Of a stretch of DNA of 6,137 nt, positions 1 to 6,136 are shown piece after piece. The notes beneath the pieces were generated by a model. The model did no database searches and was not told the DNA's origin. It was given only the letters and a program-made list of their open reading frames with translations. Numbering within the stretch: position 1 is the first letter of the stretch; each line of letters begins with the position of its first letter. This stretch comes from Mariprofundaceae bacterium (GTDB lineage: Bacteria; Pseudomonadota; Zetaproteobacteria; Mariprofundales; Mariprofundaceae), in contig JAUZQP010000207.1 in assembly GCA_030950965.1 (NCBI GenBank), forward strand, positions 1-6,137, given 5' to 3'. Both the position numbers and the translations under genes were made by a program.

Positions 1-2305
1 CATCAGCATCGTCAGGTTGAGATGTAGGGCGTGGCAGACCTTCTGATTGGCTTAACGTCGAAATCACCGTGTCCATGAGGCTGGATTGGTTCACTGGTTT
101 GGTTAAAAAGCCATCAAACTCTTCTTCATCTGCTTCTCCCACCACTTCATCACGGGCGTGTGCAGTCACCATAATAATCGTTGGTAAACGAACCAAGCCT
201 GATAAACCGCGAATCTTACGGGCAGCTTCAATCCCATTCATTCCCATGCCATCCACACCTGGCATATTCCAATCCATAAACACTAATTGGTACGGTGTAT
301 GGGCTTGACTTTTGAGCATGGCAATAGCCTCATTGCCCGATTTCGCAACATCGACATGGAAGGCGTAATGCTCAAGATACTGACGCATGATTTTGAGCGA
401 TGTTTCACTATCATCGACTACCAACACGCGCATATCACGAAGATCATCTAACGTGTGAACCACTTGTTTTTTCGCTTCAACATCCACATCGAAAGCAACA
501 GTGAAAATAAAGCGACTGCCCTGGCCGACTTCACTTTCTACCGAAATTTCACCACCCATCAGCTCAACCAATTGCTTGCTGATGGCTAGCCCTAAACCAG
601 TACCACCATATTTGCGAGTGATCGAAATATCCGCCTGATTAAATGATTGGAATAATGAATCAAGTTGTTCAGCACTTAAACCAATGCCACTGTCTTGCAC
701 AGTGAACTCCAATATAGCCTGATCAGCGATGCGGGAAATAGAGCGAATGTTCACCGAAACCTCACCGTGATCGGTGAACTTAATGGCATTATTACAAAGG
801 TTTAACAACACCTGCCCCAAACGCAAAGGGTCACCTAACAAACGCAAGGGTACACTAGGAGGGACAGAAAAATACATCTCCAGACCTTTCTCTTCGGATG
901 ACAAGCCAGTAATCGTGGCGAGGTTATTGAGCACTTGCTCAAGGTCGAACGAGACGTGCTCCATCTCCAACTTGCCTGCTTCGATCTTTGAAAAATCAAG
1001 AATATCGTTAATCAGCGACAATAACGACTGCGCCGCACCTTGAGACTTCATTAAATAATCATGCTGCTGAGCGTTCAAGTCCGTTTGCAAGGCGAGATGC
1101 GTCATGCCAATAATGGCATTCATTGGCGTGCGAATCTCATGACTCATACGGGATAGGAAATCCGATTTCGAGCGTGTGGATGCTTCCGCTAACTCACGGG
1201 CTAGGCGCATGGTTTCTACTGCTTCCTTGCGCTCAGTAATGTCGGTGCGCACGGCAATATATTTAAATGGTTTCCCCTGCTCATTCATGAACGGCACTAT
1301 GCTGGCAGACACCCAATAATAATGACCATCTTTTGCCTTGCTGTTGACCTCGCCACGCCAGACGTGACCATCAGCAACCGTGGTGTAAATATTTTGATAA
1401 AATGAGTCGGGATGGGCATCAGAAAGAAACTGGCGGTGATCGATGTTAATTAATTCATCCCGTGCATAGCCGCTGATGGAGCAAAAAGTATCATTGCATT
1501 GCGTAATGATACCGTCTGCATCAAAAGTCGTCACAATGGCATGTTCATCCAATGCGGCTCGTTGGAATGCCAGTTCGTGATTGCGGTCTTTAATGACATC
1601 TAGCATATAATGATAGCCATCAAAAAGGCTGTTGAATTCATCTCCTGAATCATGCAAAACCCTTGCGTCGGCATCAGGGTTATGGCTAAAGTCCTGCATA
1701 GCGGTACGTAATTTAAAAATAGGCAAGGTAAAGTTTTTTTGAATACGAAACGCTAAAAACAGCACCAAACCCAAAGCAATAAGCCCTGCGATAAACTGCA
1801 CAAACATGATTGAATATAAAGAGCTTTGCAAACGCTTGGTATTACCTACCACGGTAAGCGTTCCGATGTATTCGCCTTCGGACACAACAGGGCTACTAAC
1901 CAACAAAAAGGTACGGTTACGAAAATGGAATGGTTCAGTCAGCTTGTGTGTAATGTTTTGCTCTTGCACCAATTCACGTAGCTCGTGCTGCTCTGTACCC
2001 TCGAGGATATGGCTGGCAACCAATTTTTGCCGCGCGTTGTAGACAAATAACGCTTGAATCTTTGGGTTGTTTCGCACGCTATTTAAGGTGCTGTTGATGC
2101 TTTCTAAGTCTTCAAATTCTATCGCAGCGACCATGGTGTTGCGCATCAATTTGGCAATCTCAGTCAAGCCATTCAAGCTTTCATCGCGCGCTTGATGGCT
2201 GGTGTACAAAAATGTACCCAATGATGACAACGCGATGCCAATAACAGAACAAAGCGCAAACAGTAATGCTAACTTATAACGAATAGAACGAAATTTTTTA
2301 CGCAT
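1..2305 (-). CDS. Hybrid sensor histidine kinase/response regulator (CHASE8-like sensor, HAMP, PAS, HisKA, HATPase, REC); 3' end beyond window
   Basis: This is an inner-membrane hybrid kinase that would autophosphorylate on His and pass phosphate to its own receiver Asp. I translated the minus strand from ATG 2305-2303; all motifs stay in one frame. In order: TM1 about residues 12-34; a periplasmic region 35-160 resembling CHASE8 (MVAAIEFEDLESINSTL at 58-74, then IQALFVYN at 83-90); TM2 about 163-187; HAMP about 187-238 (P195, DEF 222-224); PAS/PAC about 247-360 ending in DITERK; HisKA with SHEIRTP and phospho-His389; HATPase_c with N-box N505/N506, DSGIG from D538 and GGTGLGL near 567; receiver with D631/D632, phospho-Asp678 (FMDWNMP) and Lys736 (TKP). 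At least 768 residues precede the left edge, ending in a Pro/Asp-rich linker, so a second receiver or an Hpt domain may follow. The start lies 3 bases after the receptor stop, with AGGA upstream as a ribosome site. Domain calls are firm except CHASE8; the target pathway is unknown. Confidence 0.95.
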   Translation of the reverse strand, partial: MRKKFRSIRYKLALLFALCSVIGIALSSLGTFLYTSHQARDESLNGLTEIAKLMRNTMVAAIEFEDLESINSTLNSVRNNPKIQALFVYNARQKLVASHILEGTEQHELRELVQEQNITHKLTEPFHFRNRTFLLVSSPVVSEGEYIGTLTVVGNTKRLQSSLYSIMFVQFIAGLIALGLVLFLAFRIQKNFTLPIFKLRTAMQDFSHNPDADARVLHDSGDEFNSLFDGYHYMLDVIKDRNHELAFQRAALDEHAIVTTFDADGIITQCNDTFCSISGYARDELINIDHRQFLSDAHPDSFYQNIYTTVADGHVWRGEVNSKAKDGHYYWVSASIVPFMNEQGKPFKYIAVRTDITERKEAVETMRLARELAEASTRSKSDFLSRMSHEIRTPMNAIIGMTHLALQTDLNAQQHDYLMKSQGAAQSLLSLINDILDFSKIEAGKLEMEHVSFDLEQVLNNLATITGLSSEEKGLEMYFSVPPSVPLRLLGDPLRLGQVLLNLCNNAIKFTDHGEVSVNIRSISRIADQAILEFTVQDSGIGLSAEQLDSLFQSFNQADISITRKYGGTGLGLAISKQLVELMGGEISVESEVGQGSRFIFTVAFDVDVEAKKQVVHTLDDLRDMRVLVVDDSETSLKIMRQYLEHYAFHVDVAKSGNEAIAMLKSQAHTPYQLVFMDWNMPGVDGMGMNGIEAARKIRGLSGLVRLPTIIMVTAHARDEVVGEADEEEFDGFLTKPVNQSSLMDTVISTLSQSEGLPRPTSQPDDAD

Positions 2306-2308
2306 CAG

Positions 2309-4633
2309 TTAAAATCCTATTGAGGCACGAAGGTAATAATATGCACCGCTATAACCAAAGGGGGAATAACGCGAATACGGCTTGATGCCATTGTAACCAT
2401 AAAAATCCCCAGACAACCCCTTCCATCTGTTCGGTACCGTGCCAAAAACATTGTTGCCACCTATGGCTAATTCGATGTCGCTATTCCAATCATAATGAAT
2501 ATCCATGTCGGTCGTCCACTTCGGGTTAAACGCATAGGCTTGATTGCCGATCACTTGGCGATAAGCACCATAGCGATTGAGGTTGACGGTGAGTAGCCAC
2601 GGCTGATGGCGATACTGCCCCAAGATGCGCCATGCTGTTTTGGGTTGACCATTTTCCAGTCGATCCACCTGGTCAAGTAGCTGAGCCTGTGTGAGCAAAG
2701 GGTCGATAAAATGACTCACGCGGTTGCGGTTGTAATGAAACCACAGCCCCACATTTATGCTGTTACGTTGTGCCAAGGGTAGCTCGTGATTCAGTCGTAC
2801 ATCGACCCCCTGCGTCAGGGTGTTTAGACTGTTGGTGAAGAAACGTGCTTTTGCCACATTGTTGGCCGCTAAAACCGCTGCCTGCGCGAGGGTGCTGCCA
2901 GCTAAATCGTTGGACAACATGATGCGATCATTCACTTGCGTCAGGAAGTAGTCCACCGTCAATGACGATAGACGTGAGGGCTGATAAACCATGCCGAGCG
3001 TAAAGTGGCGCGATTTTTCTGCCTGTAACTTCTTTGCCCCCAAGGCAATGGCCAAAGGATCACTAGGACGGAACGTACCCTGCGTGACCAGCGTATTGGT
3101 CGCCGTATCGACGAAGGATGATGTTTGTGAATAGTAAATTTGCGACAGCGATGGCGCACGGAAACCGCTGCTAATACCCGAGCGAAATAAAACCCCATCC
3201 GTCAGGGTATACGACCCAGCCAGCTTCATGGTATTGGCTGTTCCAAAGTCTGAATAACGCTCCGACCGTAGAGCACCATCAAGCGATAAGCCTGCCGCGT
3301 GATGATAAGCTATATCAGCATAAAAGGCGTGATTGCGACGACTTCCTCGTACGGCGTTAGTCGTGGTAAACCCTGCGAAACCTTGCGTTGCCGTACCATT
3401 GTAAGATGCTGGTTCGCCGGCACGAATACGGTAACTTTCCAAACGTTGCTCAAGACCAGCCGCAAGATCCCACGCGCCCAGTTGTTTTTTAATATCCAGA
3501 TTGGTGGTTTGTTGAATAAAGCGTAGTCCGCCATTATCAAACTGCGTCGGTGATGCGCCAGCGAGTGAGAAATTCATACTATTAGACACCTGAAAACCGA
3601 AGTCGTTATATCCATAGGTATGGGTGAGTTCCCACGCTAAACCATTACCCCACTCCCCCTTGATGCCAGCACTTGCGTGATAATCGGTAATCGCCGCATC
3701 AATTTGAGGTAAAAAACCTTGAGGAAACAAAGGGCTGCTATTGATACTGGGCGGGCGGTAAAAAGCACTGGCTCTGCTATTCCGTTTGTTTACCATTAAA
3801 GTCATAAATGGCATCAAATCATTTGCCAGCGGCATTTCTGCATTTACCACAGCACGGTAATTGGTTGCTTGTGGCAAGCCAACATGGGTATCTACACGAG
3901 GTACTGCCAAACGACGATCTAGGCCACCACGTGATGTTCGCTGCTGACGGTCAGCATCCAAAGTAGCATTGACAAAACCATCATAGCGCAATGGCATACT
4001 TAAAAAGGTGCTGGCTCGAAAACGTGCCCCATCACCCTTCCCGTGTATGCCAGCACTGGTGCTGATACGGTTGCCGTAACCACTGCCTTTGAGTACAATA
4101 TTGATCACACCAGCAATCGCATCGGAACCATATTGTGCCGCTGCGCCATCACGCAACACCTCGATGCGGTCAATGGCTCCTAGTGCAATCGTGTTAATAT
4201 CAACACCACTGGAACCTCGACCAATCACCCCATTGACGTGCAATAACGCGCCACTGTGCAAACGTTTGCCATTCACCAACACCAATACCTGGTCGGGAGC
4301 CATGCCACGCAGTGTAAAGGCGCGCACATGATCGCTGCCATCAGCAACTGAGGTTTCAGGGCTGTTGAATCCTGCAATATAATAACGCAACACATCGGTC
4401 AGGGCGTGTAAGCCTGTTTGTTCAATCTGTTTAGCAGTCACCACATCGACAGGAGCCATCGCATCGAGCAAAGGGCGTTCGCCACTGCGTGAGCCTACAT
4501 CAGCCTTCAATTCCATATCGGTATTCAATAAATTTTCTAAGGACACGTCCGACATATCTGGTGACTCAGCCCAAGCTACTGGAGCAAGCCAGCATGCGAG
4601 CGTGAGTAATAGAGCTGTTACTTTTAAATTCAT
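2309..4633 (-). CDS. TonB-dependent outer-membrane receptor
   Basis: A 774-residue TonB-dependent receptor, which would bind a ligand at the cell surface and import it, or signal, using TonB/ExbBD energy. Residues 1-22 are a signal peptide with likely cleavage after AWA. The early mature part (SLENLLNTDM, 31-40) resembles the N-terminal stretch typical of receptors found beside YfiR-family genes. The plug domain spans about 55-185, with VDVVTAKQIEQTG, LRGMAPDQVLVLVNGKRLH (108-126) and IDRIEVLRDGAAAQYGSDA (154-172) followed by IAGVINIV. The rest is a 22-strand-type barrel with many alternating aromatic strands, ending in a C-terminal Phe (ASIGF) as expected for BAM-dependent insertion. Length is normal for the family. 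I see no N-terminal STN secretin-like domain, so classical FecA/FecR-type anti-sigma signalling is not indicated. The start overlaps the upstream gene's stop (ATGA), with AAGGTGA 6 bases ahead. The ligand cannot be inferred from sequence; no Fur-like site or siderophore gene is in view. Confidence 0.95.
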   Translation of the reverse strand: MNLKVTALLLTLACWLAPVAWAESPDMSDVSLENLLNTDMELKADVGSRSGERPLLDAMAPVDVVTAKQIEQTGLHALTDVLRYYIAGFNSPETSVADGSDHVRAFTLRGMAPDQVLVLVNGKRLHSGALLHVNGVIGRGSSGVDINTIALGAIDRIEVLRDGAAAQYGSDAIAGVINIVLKGSGYGNRISTSAGIHGKGDGARFRASTFLSMPLRYDGFVNATLDADRQQRTSRGGLDRRLAVPRVDTHVGLPQATNYRAVVNAEMPLANDLMPFMTLMVNKRNSRASAFYRPPSINSSPLFPQGFLPQIDAAITDYHASAGIKGEWGNGLAWELTHTYGYNDFGFQVSNSMNFSLAGASPTQFDNGGLRFIQQTTNLDIKKQLGAWDLAAGLEQRLESYRIRAGEPASYNGTATQGFAGFTTTNAVRGSRRNHAFYADIAYHHAAGLSLDGALRSERYSDFGTANTMKLAGSYTLTDGVLFRSGISSGFRAPSLSQIYYSQTSSFVDTATNTLVTQGTFRPSDPLAIALGAKKLQAEKSRHFTLGMVYQPSRLSSLTVDYFLTQVNDRIMLSNDLAGSTLAQAAVLAANNVAKARFFTNSLNTLTQGVDVRLNHELPLAQRNSINVGLWFHYNRNRVSHFIDPLLTQAQLLDQVDRLENGQPKTAWRILGQYRHQPWLLTVNLNRYGAYRQVIGNQAYAFNPKWTTDMDIHYDWNSDIELAIGGNNVFGTVPNRWKGLSGDFYGYNGIKPYSRYSPFGYSGAYYYLRASIGF

Positions 4634-5166
4634 AGGACATCACCTTCAACAATATCGGCGATTTTTAATAATGATGAACGAATACGAAGCCCCGCTTGCT
4701 GTGCCGCATGAAGATTGATTTTTAGCCGCATATTCTGCGCCTTGCGGTACAACTGAATCATTCCGCCCCGTTGCGCAAAACCGCGACTATCACTGATCGT
4801 AAGGACTTTTTTACCACGAACTGTTTGCAATAACTTTTTCATGGCACGGTGATTCATTTTAGGCACGTATAGAACTTGGGCATTTTTTAACTGTTTCAGC
4901 GATTGAATATAGCGAATATTCACAGGGTATTTATGAATCATTTTTCGCTGAAGAATTTTATCAGGCAATGTTCCAAAAGGGTTGTTCAACACTGCAATGG
5001 TAAAATGATGATCAGAAGGTGTGTTGCCACTCACGAATTTTGCTAGTTTACCAATAATGGCAACTTTGACCGAATCTTCCGATTCGGTGGCATAAGAGGT
5101 AGCCGCGCCAGACAGTAAAAATAGTAATACTGTGCAGCTACACAGCCACTTGTTAACAAAATGCAA
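4630..5166 (-). CDS. YfiR family (DUF4154) periplasmic protein
   Basis: A 178-residue exported protein. Residues 1-26 look like a signal peptide (hydrophobic core TVLLFLLSGAA, cleavage near SYA). The mature part shows the YfiR/DUF4154 pattern: KVAIIGKLAKFV (34-45), FTIAVLNNPFG (55-65), AQVLYVPKM (96-104), KKVLTISDSRGFAQRGGMI (119-137), LKINLHAAQQAGLRIRSSLL (148-167). In Pseudomonas, YfiR is a periplasmic repressor of the diguanylate cyclase YfiN. The start is TTG (5166-5164): the codon two before it is an in-frame TGA, no upstream ATG or GTG exists in frame, and a good Shine-Dalgarno sequence sits just ahead. The cysteines are C9 and C11 in the signal peptide only; the mature chain has none, so the disulfide redox switch described for Pseudomonas YfiR cannot operate. 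The stop overlaps the receptor start by ATGA, so the two are probably translationally coupled. Family assignment is strong; the function here is inferred from context. Confidence 0.88.
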   Translation of the reverse strand: MHFVNKWLCSCTVLLFLLSGAATSYATESEDSVKVAIIGKLAKFVSGNTPSDHHFTIAVLNNPFGTLPDKILQRKMIHKYPVNIRYIQSLKQLKNAQVLYVPKMNHRAMKKLLQTVRGKKVLTISDSRGFAQRGGMIQLYRKAQNMRLKINLHAAQQAGLRIRSSLLKIADIVEGDVL

Positions 5167-5169
5167 ACT

Positions 5170-5177
5170 TCACCTCT
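5170..5177 (-). promoter_or_regulatory. Ribosome binding site deciding the TTG start of the YfiR-family gene
   Basis: The minus strand reads AGAGGTGA just before the TTG codon. The AGAGG core is 6 bases from the start. An ATG farther upstream in another frame (ATGATAGAGGTG) leads to a stop after nine codons and is not a competing start for this protein. Confidence 0.7.
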
Positions 5178-5195
5178 ATCATTTTATTTTTCCTG

Positions 5196-5224
5196 ATTAT
5201 AACGGATTTAGGGGAGAAACTGTT
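5196..5224 (-). promoter_or_regulatory. Predicted sigma70-type promoter of the three-gene operon
   Basis: The minus strand carries a perfect TATAAT (-10) at 5201-5196. Seventeen bases upstream the -35 position reads AACAGT, a poor match to TTGACA. Transcription would start near 5189, giving a leader of about 23 bases before the TTG start. The strong -10 with a weak -35 would suit an activator-dependent or operator-controlled promoter. No other good promoter was seen before the downstream genes, which supports a single transcript. Confidence 0.55.
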
Positions 5225-5227
5225 TCT
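5215..5227. promoter_or_regulatory. 13-bp perfect palindrome at the -35 position (candidate operator)
   Basis: The plus strand reads AGAAAC-T-GTTTCT, two perfect 6-base half-sites around one central base. It covers the predicted -35 hexamer of the operon promoter, so a dimeric regulator bound here would compete with or assist RNA polymerase. I do not recognise the regulator. A 13-bp AT-rich palindrome can arise by chance, so the position is the main argument. Confidence 0.4.
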
Positions 5228-5247
5228 TGCTGTTTTCTCGGGGTATG

Positions 5248-5411
5248 TAAGGCAACGCGCAATAAATAATCTACCAAGCTCACTTGTCTTTTTGCCCAGC
5301 ATCGGCGTTGCAAAAAAGCTTACATAGCGAGCTATGCTTTACTTTTTGCGCCTTGATGCTGAACAAAAATCCTGCGCGATTTTGGTAGATTATTTATTGC
5401 GCGTTACCTTA
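5248..5411. repeat. 164-bp near-symmetric inverted repeat (MITE-like or dispersed intergenic repeat)
   Basis: The outer arms 5248-5277 and 5382-5411 are reverse complements over 30 bases with one mismatch (C5253/A5406). The inner 24 bases (5254-5277 and 5382-5405) match perfectly. Symmetry continues imperfectly inward: the arm following each outer stem is 51 bases on both sides, with shared blocks (TTTTTG, CAGCATC, GCAAAAA) offset by one indel. The apex is CATAGC-GA-GCTATG at 5323-5336. The whole element could fold into one long hairpin. It encodes no protein. Its termini are TAAGG...CCTTA; no convincing target duplication was seen. It lies between the divergent units and probably separates them, possibly also affecting RNA ends. 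Mobile origin is inferred. Confidence 0.75.
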
Positions 5412-5460
5412 GGCTAGTAAGGATCTCCCGCGTGGAACCCCAAAAAAATGCGTAACATCC

Positions 5461-5466
5461 AAGGAG
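5461..5466 (+). promoter_or_regulatory. Ribosome binding site AAGGAG deciding the start at 5475
   Basis: A near-consensus Shine-Dalgarno sequence, AAGGAG, ends 8 bases before ATG 5475. The alternative in-frame ATG at 5448 has a run of A and C ahead of it and no ribosome site, and the Shine-Dalgarno would lie inside its coding region. The shorter protein is therefore preferred. Confidence 0.75.
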
Positions 5467-5474
5467 TAGTTATC

Positions 5475-5897
5475 ATGAGCCTTTTATTCTCACGTATTGT
5501 TTACCTGAAGATTTACCGCAATCGGTACGAAATCACCCTGCCGGATAAACAGGAAGTCATTACTTCGGTGCAATCCCCTGTTCCTTTCAGTACGGCACGC
5601 CTTTTGGTTGGGCAACTTCATGCAGCAGCCACCTGTTTGGAACAAGCAGTAAAAGAAGCTTATGGGTGGAGTTTGCCGATGATGGGACCTGTGTTATTGA
5701 TTCATCCTTGTGACATGGTGGAAGGAGGGTTGTCAGAGGTTGAAGACCATACCTTGCGTGAACTCGCCTTTATGGCGGGGGCAGAAAAAGCTGCTATATG
5801 GCTGGGTAATTCGCTCACGGTGGAACAGGTTCATGAAAAAGCCAAAGGAGCAATGGCACGAATTCCTTTGTGGGAGCAAGACCTAGACGATGCTTGA
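5475..5897 (+). CDS. Conserved-looking hypothetical protein, 140 residues, possible partial actin-like (MreB-like) resemblance
   Basis: I do not recognise a named family. The 140-residue product starts MSLLFSRIVYLKIYRNRYEI and has no signal peptide or transmembrane segment, so it is probably cytoplasmic. The segment GPVLLIHPCDMVEGG (71-85) followed by TLRELAFMAGAEKAAIW (93-109) resembles in pattern the MreB stretch in which a hydrophobic strand and PCG are followed by RESALGAGA and a strand. The opening RIVYLKIYRNRYEI could match the first beta-hairpin of an actin-like fold. The usual ATP-binding phosphate loops (for example GTANT) are absent, and the protein is well under half the length of MreB, so any relation would be to a reduced, non-ATPase form. 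The C-terminus is acidic (EQDLDDA). Its stop overlaps the start of the Fpg-like fragment by 8 bases, implying an original operon with a DNA glycosylase gene. That it is a real gene is well supported by its ribosome site and residue composition; its function is unknown. Confidence 0.8.
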   Translation: MSLLFSRIVYLKIYRNRYEITLPDKQEVITSVQSPVPFSTARLLVGQLHAAATCLEQAVKEAYGWSLPMMGPVLLIHPCDMVEGGLSEVEDHTLRELAFMAGAEKAAIWLGNSLTVEQVHEKAKGAMARIPLWEQDLDDA

Positions 5898-5985
5898 ATT
5901 ACCTGAAGTTGAAGTCGTGCGCATGGCGTTGGATGATGCGGTGTGTGAGCGTTCATTGCTCATTCTATATGTCCATGAACACTGA
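5890..5985 (+). pseudogene. mutM: N-terminal remnant of a formamidopyrimidine-DNA glycosylase-like gene
   Basis: Starting at ATG 5890, which overlaps the previous stop as ATGCTTGA, the 31 codons read MLELPEVEVVRMALDDAV and then CERSLLILYVHEH before a TGA. This matches the hallmark start of Fpg/MutM (MPELPEVETVRRGL, then a small-to-basic stretch and a beta strand). Intact Fpg proteins are about 270 residues, so nearly everything is missing: the barrel, the helix-two-turn-helix and the C-terminal zinc finger. The catalytic N-terminal proline (residue 2 before Met removal) is Leu here, while Glu3 and Glu6 are kept. Resemblance fades around residue 28 (position ~5973), and the sequence beyond is not Fpg-like. 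This is probably a truncated or disrupted gene; a short unrelated ORF with a chance match is possible but unlikely given LPEVE-VVR. Confidence 0.6.
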
Positions 5986-6136
5986 AAAACTCTGGCTCTT
6001 CTAAATTTCGAGTGGGTAAATAGGTTTCGCCCCATGTCGCTGGACACCCATTTCGGCCATGATTTCCGTCTACTTTCGTTAAATAGGCGCTGCTATTCGC
6101 CTCACACGCCAAAAACCATGACTCAAAATGGGAATC
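5960..6136 (-). CDS. Unrecognised partial reading frame, C-terminal end of a possible gene entering from the right
   Basis: The minus strand is open for 58 codons from the window edge to TGA at 5962-5960. The translation includes FESWFLACEANSSAYLTKV and NGCPATWGETYLPTRNLEE and ends FFSVHGHIE. I cannot match it to a family. It overlaps the 3' part of the Fpg-like fragment on the opposite strand. The plus strand is also open over the same stretch (5986-6137, including ATG 6034), so openness alone does not show which strand codes, if either does. Length and composition are compatible with a real protein tail. Confidence 0.25.
   Translation of the reverse strand, partial: DSHFESWFLACEANSSAYLTKVDGNHGRNGCPATWGETYLPTRNLEEPEFFSVHGHIE

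Noticed and set aside
69..2042. Several short plus-strand reading frames (69-308, 774-1043, 1806-2042)
   Set aside because: They lie antisense to well-conserved kinase domains, have no ribosome sites and give low-complexity, unfamiliar proteins.
2959..4331. Short frames on either strand inside the receptor gene (2959-3198, 3299-3526, 3310-3540, 4089-4331)
   Set aside because: They are shadows of the receptor frame, which shows continuous plug and barrel sequence throughout.
2309..4633. FecA-type receptor with anti-sigma signalling
   Set aside because: The mature N-terminus leads directly into the plug with no STN domain, and no FecR or ECF sigma gene is present.
5248..5411. Inverted repeat as an integron attC site
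   Set aside because: The ends do not match the RYYYAAC/GTTRRRY core sites, and the 24-bp perfect outer stem is unlike attC.
5248..5411. Inverted repeat as a simple intrinsic terminator
   Set aside because: The apex stem is short and AT-containing with no U-tract directly after a GC-rich hairpin; it is much longer than a terminator.
5382..5447. Promoter for the plus-strand gene within the repeat's right arm
   Set aside because: TTGGTA or TTGCGC could serve as -35, but no convincing -10 lies at the right spacing.
5448..5474. Upstream ATG at 5448 as start of the 140-residue protein
   Set aside because: It has no Shine-Dalgarno sequence ahead and would place the clear AAGGAG inside its own coding region; the start at 5475 fits better.
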